This document shows positions 11,901 to 19,198 of a stretch of 40,813 nucleotides of DNA, piece by piece; within the stretch, counting starts at the first letter, position 1, and each line of letters begins with the position of its first letter. The DNA comes from a virus. The stretch is from positions 1 to 40,813 of IMG/VR virus record IMGVR_UViG_3300046004_001125; one strand, written 5' to 3'. A program made the position numbers and the translations under genes. The notes below the pieces were generated by a model. It had not been told where the DNA came from. It saw only the letters and a program-made list of their open reading frames with translations, and searched no databases.

Positions 11901-12971
11901 AATGCCAATTGCCTGCTGGGCAGTTTCGTTCCTAGTGATTTTTGCATCTAAAATGTCCCGTGCTTTTTGCACCTCTGCTTCGGATGCATTCCGTCCACCA
12001 GCAAACGCTCCAGCAATTCCGGCATAAGGCCCAAGCATTAAACCAGTGCCGGTGTTTGCCGCAATCAAACGACGGGAAACAGCTTGCTCTACAGTTTCTC
12101 CATCCCTAATCACAAGCCCGCCTCCTTGGTTTAGTTCAGACTTTGCCAGCAACATTGCGCCACGGTCAGCATTAGATGCATATCCACGCAGTTGCCCAAT
12201 TAATCCGCGTTGTGCGCTTACCAACGCCTTGTCAATCACGGCTCCGGTCATGTCGGTGCCGCCCTCTGATTTAAGCATCGCAATCACCATGCCCCGGTCT
12301 TCAGTGCCCAGCATTGCCAATTGATCAATCGCCCCTTCAATCCCTGCCTGCGAATCACCACTGAGCCGATCCTCTTTGCCCTTTGAAAGCATGCCGTAAA
12401 TCTCCCGCGCCAGTGGACGCAATGGTGCCGCTCTTTCCTCAAGCCGCATCCGCACATCAACCCAGTGATGCAGCAAGTCCTTTGCATCCATTTCATCCAT
12501 GCCTGGCAAAGCTTGCGCGTCCGCATTGATGCGGTCCACTTCAGCAAAGCGATCCTTTTCCTTCATTACTAATGCAGACTTTGATGCATCACCGCTGAAG
12601 TATTCAGCATACCCACGGTAGTCCTTGCGCTTCGTAAGGGCTTTGGACATTTGCCCGTAAAATGCATCCTCGTCATCTTTTGCCGCCATCCATTCTCCGC
12701 CAGACTCGTCACCCAGACGACTGTAACTGTTCTCTGCCATCTTCTCTGCATAACCTGCACGCACGGTATCCCATCGCTCATTGACCAGTAAAGGATCAAG
12801 CCCGGTATCCAGTGCCACTGCCGCCATGGAAGCCAGCCGTTTCTTTTCCTGTTCGATCAATGGACCGGAAGCCTTCAAGTGCGCGTCAATTCCTGCGCGT
12901 CGGTCGGGAGGTAATCCGCCCAGCCAGTTGTCAAAATTCAGGACGATGTTTTCAGAGTCAATTTCGTTCAT
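2940..12971 (-). CDS. Giant internal virion / polyvalent protein (3343 residues)
   Basis: At 3343 residues this is more than twice the size of T7 gp16, whose map position it holds (last of three ejection-type genes, before the tailspike). Its ATG overlaps the previous stop (ATGA). Visible layout: a helical N-terminal part with Ala/Gly-rich hydrophobic stretches near residues 307, 385-410 and 540; an ART-PolyVal-like ADP-ribosyltransferase module at about 1158-1490 (WHGTP near 1199, LGAHFAEEES, then YNNAVEGG near 1447, and the closing pattern YDDQG...IPLSQRFNPES typical of polyvalent proteins); a conserved region about 1490-1900; a possible GNAT-like segment about 1937-2047; a long Gln/Lys/Glu coiled coil about 2220-2380; and a C-terminal half of the kind seen in large polyvalent proteins, with hydrophobic segments near 2940-2970, 3137-3160 and 3182-3210. 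YS(I/V) motifs recur near residues 976, 998, 1158, 1490 and 2174. It is probably ejected into the host with the genome. The enzymatic activities are family-based inference. Confidence 0.85.
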   Translation of the reverse strand: MNEIDSENIVLNFDNWLGGLPPDRRAGIDAHLKASGPLIEQEKKRLASMAAVALDTGLDPLLVNERWDTVRAGYAEKMAENSYSRLGDESGGEWMAAKDDEDAFYGQMSKALTKRKDYRGYAEYFSGDASKSALVMKEKDRFAEVDRINADAQALPGMDEMDAKDLLHHWVDVRMRLEERAAPLRPLAREIYGMLSKGKEDRLSGDSQAGIEGAIDQLAMLGTEDRGMVIAMLKSEGGTDMTGAVIDKALVSAQRGLIGQLRGYASNADRGAMLLAKSELNQGGGLVIRDGETVEQAVSRRLIAANTGTGLMLGPYAGIAGAFAGGRNASEAEVQKARDILDAKITRNETAQQAIGILEGTIDPVKPENTTLGRFVQRTAIDVGTSFGAMAPIILPQVGFIIAQGGYADEEYQRLREEGNDPATAQMASQITGAVQAGIERAVYLFNFVPTSTIARLTAAKAGSKVMGVGPALETSTTFRVLSKMGTIQAAEYGEEIGQAAAPILTGLLGEKLGWNMAEQSKFQGEISQFKEEGGFWRPEVFLTVMALSVFGGGYSGIKSSRRAQEALTEMLGDQTKLEAFGITPAKAAEIVAMPEAERKAAYFAEYPNRNVQTPGAIAAQQQVAAQVDAQMAQGQVELNEMKTAGVSITRTTNGFNVVDDTDGTAIPHTTAEEAMTTVRSIVKARGMAREETFLDALGEFTSMMQPGRTIQLSNKSGSLLQELEDATTQNKEQWVESIWDRADQERKKAGMEVLERDKNNPDSAAALDGMIVLGRSKTEAKGNVAKSISLVFREGRTLDLVEEQAENDLREAVIAGNTSLETMRGIIERIEKSTGDKYLLDNTETGITEAWSSLVRLYTTGTRKGKGNKITAGARSEMASSIRSERQRLRSAEAAGVTPSAFAKMREYLDYLKGIMGQVYRLQKARDAGLLDDLEAMIRESVGLKEQDALEAKVAEAVPTTYNLETGQGTSTFGYSVSPLPSVESFAAQDTDTQMSYSISPLIYDHNKELRRPKPLKEAINNEYTTTRKDNILYRPDRYYRVIDDNAWADFQNIGYFRPNPNSKVNDMGGYPVLYAATGGQAARYKGRYVLEVNPVEGQWTKTSEVSGYVTAEIGSVTKDSAVRVFEKQADGTYKVVLDNIGDQALFDPTEQADATGYSISTKRDADYMAAVESGDVATQQALVDEAAKAAGYNVAAWHGTPSGGFVTFNTQRNTINTKSGNTADPNTFLGAHFAEEESVARRFMDELYGAKDAPTNPQLYGVYLRITNPLGGDALAPGNIQETKRILADHGPKVTALAEELKIANDDLYNKTANAKIDVPVEILEQQGITAWVDEKKKRERQAFPEEFAKVEEITARLDQLKKSLNPKSEVTLPNGKVIELEGPRGLVGENQFGMDILSDVPTGRNAEAEKSKSADRAWRQSVGRSMRKNFDASGFDAILYNNAVEGGVSIIIPSPNQIKSADPITYDDQGNVIPLSQRFNPESENIGYSIAPTSKEQAKQEEKRQKEIAAGNRIASVLNGQGHPTGPTVAANEVADAKEVPTMIPKKYIGKRFFLAMADLLGASGSVRGVPMQGGAGYPLMHYVKGSEETTAAWASSRDGVIALLRDMVKTGVIWKDEKTGRHYALLAPNAMDQETHKSNANNGMVFVADMAHAISTEVINPEDNQKLLTLIRGRSKALNNFPDFTNPDAPIVFGRLSFENRAEVVDVTQSAEAIALGSPSAARTLLSTRDASYHGVEPGSMLSMLLIDIDRMATQVDGNWVLRNDLGASNFGVPEHMSYDTIIPGRMIAHFRTPIPLDVAIPGMITEFKAASDAVNAEKIKKGEKPGAMGRPAFLLTRMPKGINGQLLTEELFADIESVQKLGEMGVNPPAIRAFTEAVEGTWSTITKRSTKGLAEFLYMQARSEAANTMRQYSKAEMQELVKAGTVELYTLGKQVGDRDVGFSVHLMPDGTRELRSVINNTGVKGMLPLIVARAIEAGANRLEVYAVPTAANPNGVLPEAFAKHGWTAPQDREGNRIVIPYDRNKLGKTETERAHKEAALKDYWTSQGWDGQKMPDRVIMSHGGIRTETIADEVGQRVYDESNAGTWATSEPTPEEIRGPIGDGVQGDVPAGGSAGGTIGGRRAVVPRGANTTLETLTSTKLTPAQLRTLGLDTDRFEALKQAVAAGTGYSITTAAGLENIKAQLDKVAIDPDVRFKMMQRASENLGRMARDIGFRDDVATAANDAGMAQMEQQQATALAGVVDRYSAEEQQRLRADEEALKELKVKHETALQDLSVKADIEAGGAQADGWTADQKDALKVRQRLEQTTLQAQQRAEKLALETKQQKATDAARAKEQQEVKLLKQEQAAQRKANAQKTGEREQRATMLDYLAALDTILMPFPAEVRNKVGGFVSLAGLRTNASMEKYLKDRVEKLNNAVENYLRKDYVEQIKDLIKKGDAKRASGKKPGGKLGAEGHVLFDAVKAAAGMSEEETNKAIMELSDAIEKARMDDPDAVPVLAEKLQAAVMFGDLNGKTRTARDLANALTWLKENYKRERTKWRIKEENRLNENTRLANGGVDALDGPTTDSDRLNSTSELGEFRAGSSGFSGAMRALFGKDSELFKRWTAASRKAIIKRTIEFQALQKDWRDLKDRLYGKGWKGDRKLYDDIVEPVEKSGVLITDKMKKSRETIPVNTAENILAGKAPELAEQYTDAEKAEMRVALDANILEKRPKDTISLTKISGSTVGSEIMLSQGQAMHISLMWRQAQGRAPMEAHGYTEETITQVEAFMSPEAKAIRDWIASRYTNEWGDLNAVFAGMFGVNLPQIENYSPLKFWSQQRKELANPDPSGGPIMAQGGMSTGMLKERVEKHGAEPRIVNAIDVFFDHMRQVAHFKAFAELAREMRGVMSKPEIRRSLAVKHGKIGTELMDKWMDAMEQGGLTQKPGWFESQLSNMGGARAVAVLAWNFKSAFTNVLNLLGMARKMPPDQYLKGIVRLFGGRLNWWVGKGSVFQSSEIIQRRINSGMSPEMQAGMARIATMRPGALKAFMEGGMALHAYSDAIFTSGSVAIAYDFHLREFLKDGIAPEEAQRMALAATEQSIADVTQPTEFLDKSTVEMERNAMARAIFSFQSDPRQKMALQMEAYAEKDWGRLVKLVIVDHVVTGLIMQTITNAWRDANDDDDGDDVFDPLHWQLSDYLIAAAIGPWSALPMFGPAIDAVGAAFKSGPAINESILTSAGSWAGRGVRMVTSEKGKVEPYEMTSDVIRGTAIGTAIMTGDARFAVVARVGSTAFDLLDNYIETEEESISHELKMRRLKDKELNPPAEKTAEEEAQAKVDKAAKNLRELERLREEQKGK

Positions 12972-14974
12972 TGGTCAAAAAGTGCTGCCTCACGTTTACG
13001 CCGGTTCACCAAGCCTTTCAACTCCTCACCTCCTGCTTTGGTGTAAAGCAGCAGTCGGCGTTTTACTTCCTTCATGTCTCCGTTGCTTGTCTCAAGCAAG
13101 TAGCCGCCACGCCCGGTGTTGAAGTCAAAAGAAATCAAAGCGTTGCGTTGGTTGTCTGACAAAGTCACCCCAGCCTTTTGTGCCGCGCCATCAATTCTTC
13201 CTGCGTGCATGGACAATTCCTCACGCAATCTAGCGTCTGCCTCTTCTTTACTCAGCACTTCGCCTTCAGACTTTGCCCGTGTTCCGTAACCTACGGAAGT
13301 CTGCTTGTAGTCTCCGTAAGCTTCTGGGATAAACGACTCCATTTCTTTAACGGCATCAACTAAGGTCTCGTCCAATGCGCCTGACGGACCACTTGGCCCA
13401 ACATCTCCCTGTGCTCCCAAGTTTGGAGGGGTTGCGCTCACTGGCTTGTAGTCTCGCATCATGTTCTCAAACGCTCCCATCCTAGTGCCTTCTGGAATAA
13501 GCGTCCTCAGTTGCAACTTCACAGCAGGAAGACTGTTTGCCTCGTTCGGGTTGTCTCGGAACCAGTCATTCATTTTCATCTCAATGACCGTCTGTGCATT
13601 CAGCGCATTCTGTTTCGCCACAGGATCGTCCTTGAAGACCATCTCACTGGTAGGCTTTCCATCAGAACCAAGCTTGGGAACTTTAGTCCTCCACGGCACG
13701 GCTCCGGTTTCGGAGTCAAACAGAACGTCCAGTGACTTGCTGACGTTTTGCTGAATCTCAGGACGAACCGATCCCTTTGGCGGCAGTGCGCCATACTTCC
13801 TGTAGAGTTCACCAGTAATCTCGCCTGCACTGCTTTGCGTGACCCGTGTCCCAATGTCCTTGACCAGTTCAAAATATTTGGTGCGGTCTGGGTCTTGACT
13901 TGGGTTGTAGTCTTTGACCTTCTGCCGCATTTCTACTGCGTTTCTTACTCCATTTGTCTCACGGTCCAACGCCTCTGCCTGTGCGTTGCGGTTTTTGAGC
14001 ATGTCTTTGGCTTTTTGCCGCAGGGCAGGCGTAAAGTGAACGCTCTCGTATGCATCAATGTGCTCGTCGGTGCTGTAAACGTTGCCAACAATGCCATTGG
14101 CTACGTCGTCAATCACCTCAGAAGCCCGTCCATTAGACGTTTGCTTGATTGCGGATCGCAGACGCTCAAGATTGGATGGGCTATGTGTTCCGAAAGCGCC
14201 GCTGTCCAAGGCTTTAATGGTTGCCTCTTCCCCGCCTTCCGTTGCTGCCTTGATTGCAGTGTCCTCGGCGGCATCAAAAGCATCTGCCTTGGCTTTCTTG
14301 ATGTTGTATTCTGCCCGATCCTTCATCTTGCCCTCAATGGTCGCCAGCTTGGACTCACTCCATCGTCCAGTGTCACGCATGTTTTGCCCAATGCCTAGAG
14401 CCGTTGCCATGTCGCCCTTATCAAATGCTCGGATCAGCGCACCTTCCATTTTCTCGCTCTCAAGCTCAAACACTTTGCTTGCTGAGGATATTTGAGTGGC
14501 AGTCGCTTGCCGCTTAGACCACCGCTCCAGCCGAGTACTAATTGCCATCCTTGCGTCAGGAGATAAGTCTTGCTTCAGCAATGACTCGTTCAATGACTTC
14601 ATGCGTCCTTCCGCAATTCCGATCCACTTTGTGGTGTCTGGCTCAACTGCAATGTCTGCGGCAATGGCTTGCTCTTCCAGTTCCATTGCCTCGGCTGCAT
14701 CCAGTTCCTTTAAGTGATTGATGGATTTGTTCCGTTCAATCAAGAGGTTGGTAATTGCCGCGCCTTCACCGGCAATAGCCTGCCCAATGGCACCCACTTG
14801 CTGCTCGGCAACGATAAACCCTCGCGGATCGACTTGGGCAACGGCACCTGCTGCACGAATGGATGCGGAGTTGTCGGTGCTTAGACCTTCAATCCCGGCA
14901 GATTTCTGGAATCCCCCGAGGTTGGTCGTGGTCTTGGGGAGTTGCTCGTAGGGGATGGGGATGCCTCTTGCCAT
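12968..14974 (-). CDS. Internal virion protein with C-terminal lysozyme domain
   Basis: A 668-residue protein between a gp14-like protein and the giant ejection protein, so the positional equivalent of T7 gp15. Most of it is charged and helical. The last about 137 residues (from 532) form a T4-type (GH24) lysozyme: MESF with the probable catalytic Glu at about 546, Asp at about 555 in AYGDYKQ, then SVGYGT, and later NQRNALISFDFNTG, which is the conserved helix of this family. It would cut peptidoglycan during genome entry. In T7 the virion muralytic domain is a transglycosylase at the N-terminus of gp16, so here both the enzyme class and the host gene differ. The stop overlaps the giant gene by ATGA. 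Confidence 0.85.
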   Translation of the reverse strand: MARGIPIPYEQLPKTTTNLGGFQKSAGIEGLSTDNSASIRAAGAVAQVDPRGFIVAEQQVGAIGQAIAGEGAAITNLLIERNKSINHLKELDAAEAMELEEQAIAADIAVEPDTTKWIGIAEGRMKSLNESLLKQDLSPDARMAISTRLERWSKRQATATQISSASKVFELESEKMEGALIRAFDKGDMATALGIGQNMRDTGRWSESKLATIEGKMKDRAEYNIKKAKADAFDAAEDTAIKAATEGGEEATIKALDSGAFGTHSPSNLERLRSAIKQTSNGRASEVIDDVANGIVGNVYSTDEHIDAYESVHFTPALRQKAKDMLKNRNAQAEALDRETNGVRNAVEMRQKVKDYNPSQDPDRTKYFELVKDIGTRVTQSSAGEITGELYRKYGALPPKGSVRPEIQQNVSKSLDVLFDSETGAVPWRTKVPKLGSDGKPTSEMVFKDDPVAKQNALNAQTVIEMKMNDWFRDNPNEANSLPAVKLQLRTLIPEGTRMGAFENMMRDYKPVSATPPNLGAQGDVGPSGPSGALDETLVDAVKEMESFIPEAYGDYKQTSVGYGTRAKSEGEVLSKEEADARLREELSMHAGRIDGAAQKAGVTLSDNQRNALISFDFNTGRGGYLLETSNGDMKEVKRRLLLYTKAGGEELKGLVNRRKREAALFDQ

Positions 14975-14975
14975 A

Positions 14976-15776
14976 TCAAATGATGGTGTCGCTTATGTTG
15001 CGAATTGGAGTCGAATCTTTGTAGCCCTTGTAGGGAGTGCTGGTGGTCCGGCGGTAGGAATAAGCATCCCGCGCCATGCCGCCAATGCCAGAGATCAGGT
15101 TGCCAGTTGCGGCTGAGCGCATGCCAGCAGACTGCGCTCGTTCGCCAAAGAGGTTCAAGCGTGCCTGACTTGCTCCCATGGCAGCGTTGTTCCGTGCCGC
15201 AGCAGCAGCAAGCAAGCTCATGCCAACGTCGATGCCTGCGGTCTCGCCCCGGATCGTTTCCAGATCAGCGGAACGGAAGCCCTGACGGCGGGAAATCTCG
15301 TCGGCGTAGCGCATCTCCTCTTCGGCCAAGGCTTGTGTCTCGGCACCTTTGACCAGCAGTTCCAGTGGCGATCCAGTTGTGTCCACGATGCCTCGGGATG
15401 CGGTAGCTGCACGCTGTTGGGCCAGCATTCTGGCAAAGTCTTCCCTGCTCCTGCGGATGTTATTCTGCGCGTTGCCGCTCTCCCGCTCTGTCTGTGCCCT
15501 GATCCCTGCTGCGTTGGCGTAGGCGGCTTGCTGTGCCTTACCCTGCTTGATTGCCTCAAGCTGCGCCTGTGCTGCCTGCATGCTGCCCTGTTGCTGCGCT
15601 CCCTGTGTGGCGGCTTGGGCGTTCATCAACGCAAACTGAGCGTTTGTTGCAGCAGCGTTTTGGCTGGCTTGATAAGATACCCCCGCACCAACGCCGGTAG
15701 CGACCACCGATCCCACTTTAAAAATAGTGCCCCCAATTTTTGTAATTGCAGCAACTGTTGCTGGATTAAGTGCCAT
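14976..15776 (-). CDS. Internal virion protein, T7 gp14-like
   Basis: A 266-residue protein with a short hydrophobic N-terminal segment (about residues 14-35, GGTIFKVGSVVATGVGAGVS) followed by a long Ala/Gln-rich helical region (QAATQGAQQQGSMQAAQAQ) and a polar C-terminus. This composition and the position between tail tube protein B and the other ejection proteins fit T7 gp14-type proteins, which are ejected first and form a channel in the outer membrane. The ATG shares one base with the stop of the gene before it (TAATG), so translation is coupled. The role is inferred from composition and order. Confidence 0.75.
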   Translation of the reverse strand: MALNPATVAAITKIGGTIFKVGSVVATGVGAGVSYQASQNAAATNAQFALMNAQAATQGAQQQGSMQAAQAQLEAIKQGKAQQAAYANAAGIRAQTERESGNAQNNIRRSREDFARMLAQQRAATASRGIVDTTGSPLELLVKGAETQALAEEEMRYADEISRRQGFRSADLETIRGETAGIDVGMSLLAAAAARNNAAMGASQARLNLFGERAQSAGMRSAATGNLISGIGGMARDAYSYRRTTSTPYKGYKDSTPIRNISDTII

Positions 15777-16207
15777 TAATTTGGATTGTAAAAGATTGAG
15801 GAGACGTACTGGGTCTCGCCGGACTCAAAGCCCATCTGCCGCAGGATGCGTGCAATGGACGGCAATGTGGTTGCGCGGAAGACTCTAAACTCTGCCGGTG
15901 GCTCAACTGACGTCCCGGCCAACCTAATGCAGGCTTGGACTGCCACCTTAAATGCCGCAGTTGATTGCGCCAAGGACAGGCTCGGACGAGAGATTGCGCC
16001 CTCCAACATGGCAACGCCAACGCCATAACACTCGTAGCACCACAGCACCACCATTGGGCCGGACTCGTCGCAGACAATCACCCCAAGTGGGGGAAGGATC
16101 GCCACTGGAAACGTGGAGGACTCGCGCCAGTTCCACCACTCGGCAACCATGACCGCGTCATCTGGCGTATAAGGCCGGACGGTCAGGTGAGGAAGATCAT
16201 CGTGCAT
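15776..16207 (-). CDS. GNAT-like protein in the internal-virion gene position
   Basis: A 143-residue protein. The N-terminus (LTVRPYTPDDAVMVAEWW) and the following alternation of strands and helices (VIVCDESGPMVVLWCYE, later FRVFRATTLPSIARILRQMGF) resemble an acetyltransferase (GNAT) fold. I do not see a complete acetyl-CoA loop (Q/RxxGxG/A), so activity is doubtful. Podoviruses often carry such a gene between tail tube protein B and gp14, where T7 has gp13. The start overlaps the tubular protein B gene by 11 bases, and the stop shares a base with the next ATG. Confidence 0.6.
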   Translation of the reverse strand: MHDDLPHLTVRPYTPDDAVMVAEWWNWRESSTFPVAILPPLGVIVCDESGPMVVLWCYECYGVGVAMLEGAISRPSLSLAQSTAAFKVAVQACIRLAGTSVEPPAEFRVFRATTLPSIARILRQMGFESGETQYVSSIFYNPN

Positions 16208-18500
16208 AGATACCAGTATGGGCTACCACCATCAAAATATTCAAGGGCTGAGCACTGTCGGTGCGAATTTCAAAGTTTGTGCCGTCAAGGAACCCGGCTT
16301 GGTGGTAAATGGGTTCTGTCAGTCCAGTGAACAACGGCACTGCCGCGTCCATCGTTGGATTTGGGTTGCGGAACAGGAAGGGCCGGAAAGGGCCAACGTC
16401 GCTGTCACCTGTGGACATGGCACCAGATAGGTGCAGCCTGACTCGAAGTTCTGGGGTGCGGTGCTGCAATCCCTGCGCGGTGCCGTCCTGTAGTTGGAGA
16501 TCGGACAAGAAAGGCTGGATGCGGGACAAGAACGGAAGTCCCACAATCACATGGTCGCCACCACCTGGGAAGTCGTCGTAGTCCAACGTGATTTGCCCGC
16601 CAATCACTTTGCGTGGTGCCTGCTCTGCACCGTCCAAGATGACAGAGACCACCGCTCCTTCTAAGTGCCCAAGCCCACTGACCACAAGTGTTGGAAGGAC
16701 CATCTCTTGCCGGATCGCAGAGTCCAAATACGTCAAAGTCACCCGGTAATCTGCACCGTCGTCCACGGTCGTCCAGTGGTCCGGGGGGAACCGCTCAATA
16801 AACCGCTTGGTCACGCCGTCAATCTCGCGCAGGACAGAGAACCAGACCTCGTCAGCATCCTTGTCACCATAGATTGTACAGACTGACTCCACGAATCCAC
16901 TTGTGGGATGTTGTGCCCATGCGACCACCTCAGACTCCCGCCGGTAGGTGCAGGACAGGAGCATGCCGTCGTTGGTCACTGCCCAGATGATGCTGTCTGG
17001 GTTCTGTGCATAACCGAATTGTTTGAACCCGGACTTGGTCATGTGCTCGGAAAGCTGCGTCAGGTCCGGTGCCTTGTACCCTTGCTCGTCGAAGGCGAAG
17101 ACGTACTCACGCAGTGCCCTGCGCCCCCGCTGCACGAACAGGACGACGCTGCCCACCAGTTGTGCCTGTAGGTCAGCACTACCAAACTTGGTTTTCCGCT
17201 TGGAGTACGGTGGGTTCGTTGGCGAGATCACGCCGTCACCGCTGTCCAGCAGCCACTCGTCCCCCTCGGTGCCTACGATCAACCCTTCCTGAGAAGCCAG
17301 CCAGACAATCGGGTTGGCTTCCTGTGCTGCTACCTGCACAGCATAGGACGAGTCCTCAAAGTCCAGAAGCTGGAAATTGTTAAAGTCGTTGATGGCACTG
17401 CCCCAAATCTTCTGCGGTTCTGCGGCGTTGCCTGCAAACGTCAGTCGTTGCTGGTGGATTGCACAAGCCCGAGGATAACCGCGCCGGGTAGACCATGCGC
17501 CCTCTGCCCAGTCGAGCGTAGCGGTGGTGGCTTCCAGTGCCTTGATGACGGTCACGTTGGCAACAGTCGATGACGTCACGCCGGTCACCTTGACCAGACC
17601 ATGGATTGATGGATCGATGGCAGCAAGTTCGGCCCGAGGATCAGGAGTGCCTGTGTGGGAACCGGCAACATACCGCATCCGCATTGCCGTCTCAACGTCT
17701 ACCGTGCCATTGGCTTGGATGTTGTTATCCTTATCTGCGCCCCATGACCGCAGTGTCTGCCAAGTGCCGTCCACCTTTTGAACCTCAAGGAACAGTTCTC
17801 CGGCCCATTTCCCAAAAGTATAAAGCTCCCACGCACCCAGCACCCGCAGTGCCGTTGTAGTAGCCGTTGCCGTCAGCGGAAGCTGTTCTGTAGCCACTGC
17901 CCTGCGGTGGGTGATCTGGTAGTAGCTCCCCACGTTCTCGGTGGTGAAGTGGGCAACGGAGCTTGTCAAAGTGCCGCTGCCGGTCATGACGGAGCACCGC
18001 ATCGTGCCGGTCGTGTCGTTCAGGTCACGCATTGCTGGCCAATTCCAAGCGAAGTCAGCAAGCGTCCAACTGGTGTCGGATACCCGGCGCAGTTCCTGTG
18101 GGTGGAAGCTTGGATGAGTGAAAAAGATCAGGTTGTTTACCTGCACCATCTGGATGCCAAATAGCTGCGCCTCGGTCCATGGGGCGGCAAGCTCAAGCGG
18201 CACGCCACCAGACAGCACCAAGGCACCGTCCTTCCAGAAGCGCAGGTATCCATCACCAAGCTCCAACACGAACCGGGATGTGGTGCTGAAGTTGAACGGC
18301 AGCAACCGGCACTGCTTCGTGTTGTATTTGGCTTCCCCTAGATACAGCATTCCCGGACGACGACGCACCCCGCCCAGCGTCCGAGGAAGGAAGTTCCGGC
18401 ATACCCGGCAGGCTTTCTTCAGCGACTCAAGGTCCACGCGACCCATCAGGTCCGGCGTAAGTTCCCCGGCGTTGAATGCATTGGTTAGTATCCGTGCCAT
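16197..18500 (-). CDS. Tail tubular protein B (T7 gp12-like nozzle)
   Basis: A 767-residue beta-rich protein. The N-terminus is diagnostic of the podovirus nozzle family: NAFNAGELTPDLMGRVDLE, then NFLPRTLGGVRRRPGMLY, then LLPFNFSTTSRFVLELGDGY and LRFWKDG. Later RLTFAGNAAEPQKIWGSAIN and FSVLREIDG also fit. It would form the distal tail tube through which DNA leaves. It follows tubular protein A with a TAATG overlap, which suggests coupled synthesis of these partner proteins. Confidence 0.9.
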   Translation of the reverse strand: MARILTNAFNAGELTPDLMGRVDLESLKKACRVCRNFLPRTLGGVRRRPGMLYLGEAKYNTKQCRLLPFNFSTTSRFVLELGDGYLRFWKDGALVLSGGVPLELAAPWTEAQLFGIQMVQVNNLIFFTHPSFHPQELRRVSDTSWTLADFAWNWPAMRDLNDTTGTMRCSVMTGSGTLTSSVAHFTTENVGSYYQITHRRAVATEQLPLTATATTTALRVLGAWELYTFGKWAGELFLEVQKVDGTWQTLRSWGADKDNNIQANGTVDVETAMRMRYVAGSHTGTPDPRAELAAIDPSIHGLVKVTGVTSSTVANVTVIKALEATTATLDWAEGAWSTRRGYPRACAIHQQRLTFAGNAAEPQKIWGSAINDFNNFQLLDFEDSSYAVQVAAQEANPIVWLASQEGLIVGTEGDEWLLDSGDGVISPTNPPYSKRKTKFGSADLQAQLVGSVVLFVQRGRRALREYVFAFDEQGYKAPDLTQLSEHMTKSGFKQFGYAQNPDSIIWAVTNDGMLLSCTYRRESEVVAWAQHPTSGFVESVCTIYGDKDADEVWFSVLREIDGVTKRFIERFPPDHWTTVDDGADYRVTLTYLDSAIRQEMVLPTLVVSGLGHLEGAVVSVILDGAEQAPRKVIGGQITLDYDDFPGGGDHVIVGLPFLSRIQPFLSDLQLQDGTAQGLQHRTPELRVRLHLSGAMSTGDSDVGPFRPFLFRNPNPTMDAAVPLFTGLTEPIYHQAGFLDGTNFEIRTDSAQPLNILMVVAHTGIYAR

Positions 18501-19132
18501 TATGGGTAGATTTCAGTGTTGACGGGATCAGGGTAGTTGGGGAACCCAGCACCGTATCTGGCAGAGGTGTAGGAGTCCATGCGCTCGTGGTACGGGATGA
18601 CTCTTGTCATGGTCTCAGCGGCGTTGGTCTCCTCGGCCCTTGCCCTTGCCGGTGCAGCCAGTGCGTCAAGCATCTGGATGGCAGAGGTCTGGAGAGTAAA
18701 GGAAGGAGCAATCGCCTTGGCAAGCTCGTAGCCAAAGAACTCACAAAAGTTGGCATCCCACAGGCTGACCTGCTCCACTCGCCGCAGGTATCGCAGCTTG
18801 CATGTGGTCAGGTTGGTCAGCACCTCGGCGCCTTCGACCTCAAACGGCACGCTACCCACGCCGGGAGGACATCCGTTGATCTCCAGCACCCTGAGACAGT
18901 CGCTGGGCAACGGATAAGCGTAGGTGTATTCAAACGCCGGAGCGGTCGCAGATGCCGTCAGTTGCATCCGGCGCACCGCGAAATTCCATGGGTACGCACG
19001 CATGAGGTTGTCCCGCACTGCGTCAAACATCCGGCGCACATGCTCCGCCGTCACGGTGTTCTCTGACAGGTCTGCGATCCGTGCCATTCCAATATGCCCG
19101 AGGGCAAGGTTTGCGAGTGTCGTTTCAGTCAT
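18500..19132 (-). CDS. Tail tubular protein A (T7 gp11-like adaptor)
   Basis: A 210-residue protein, the usual size for this family. It starts MTETTLANLALGHIG, then AVRDNLMRAYPWNFAVRR and YTYAYPLPSDCLRV, all typical of the gp11-like ring that joins portal and nozzle. I chose the ATG at 19130-19132; an upstream in-frame ATG would lie inside the terminator stem. It lies immediately downstream of that terminator, so its transcription needs read-through or an unseen promoter. Its stop overlaps the nozzle gene. Confidence 0.88.
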   Translation of the reverse strand: MTETTLANLALGHIGMARIADLSENTVTAEHVRRMFDAVRDNLMRAYPWNFAVRRMQLTASATAPAFEYTYAYPLPSDCLRVLEINGCPPGVGSVPFEVEGAEVLTNLTTCKLRYLRRVEQVSLWDANFCEFFGYELAKAIAPSFTLQTSAIQMLDALAAPARARAEETNAAETMTRVIPYHERMDSYTSARYGAGFPNYPDPVNTEIYP

Positions 19133-19143
19133 GAGCGTAAATA

Positions 19144-19180
19144 GCAAAACCCCCGACCCGGCACAAGTCCAGGCCGGGGG
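19144..19180 (-). terminator. Intrinsic terminator after the capsid operon
   Basis: The arms at 19150-19161 and 19169-19180 form a 12-bp stem with two G-U pairs and a 7-base loop. On the minus strand it reads CCCCCGGCCTGG, loop, CCGGGTCGGGGG, followed by TTTTGC. It lies between the stop of the capsid-associated gene (19199) and the start of tubular protein A (19132). It likely limits tail gene transcription relative to capsid. Confidence 0.8.
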
Positions 19181-19198
19181 CCAACCAATGAACCAATT

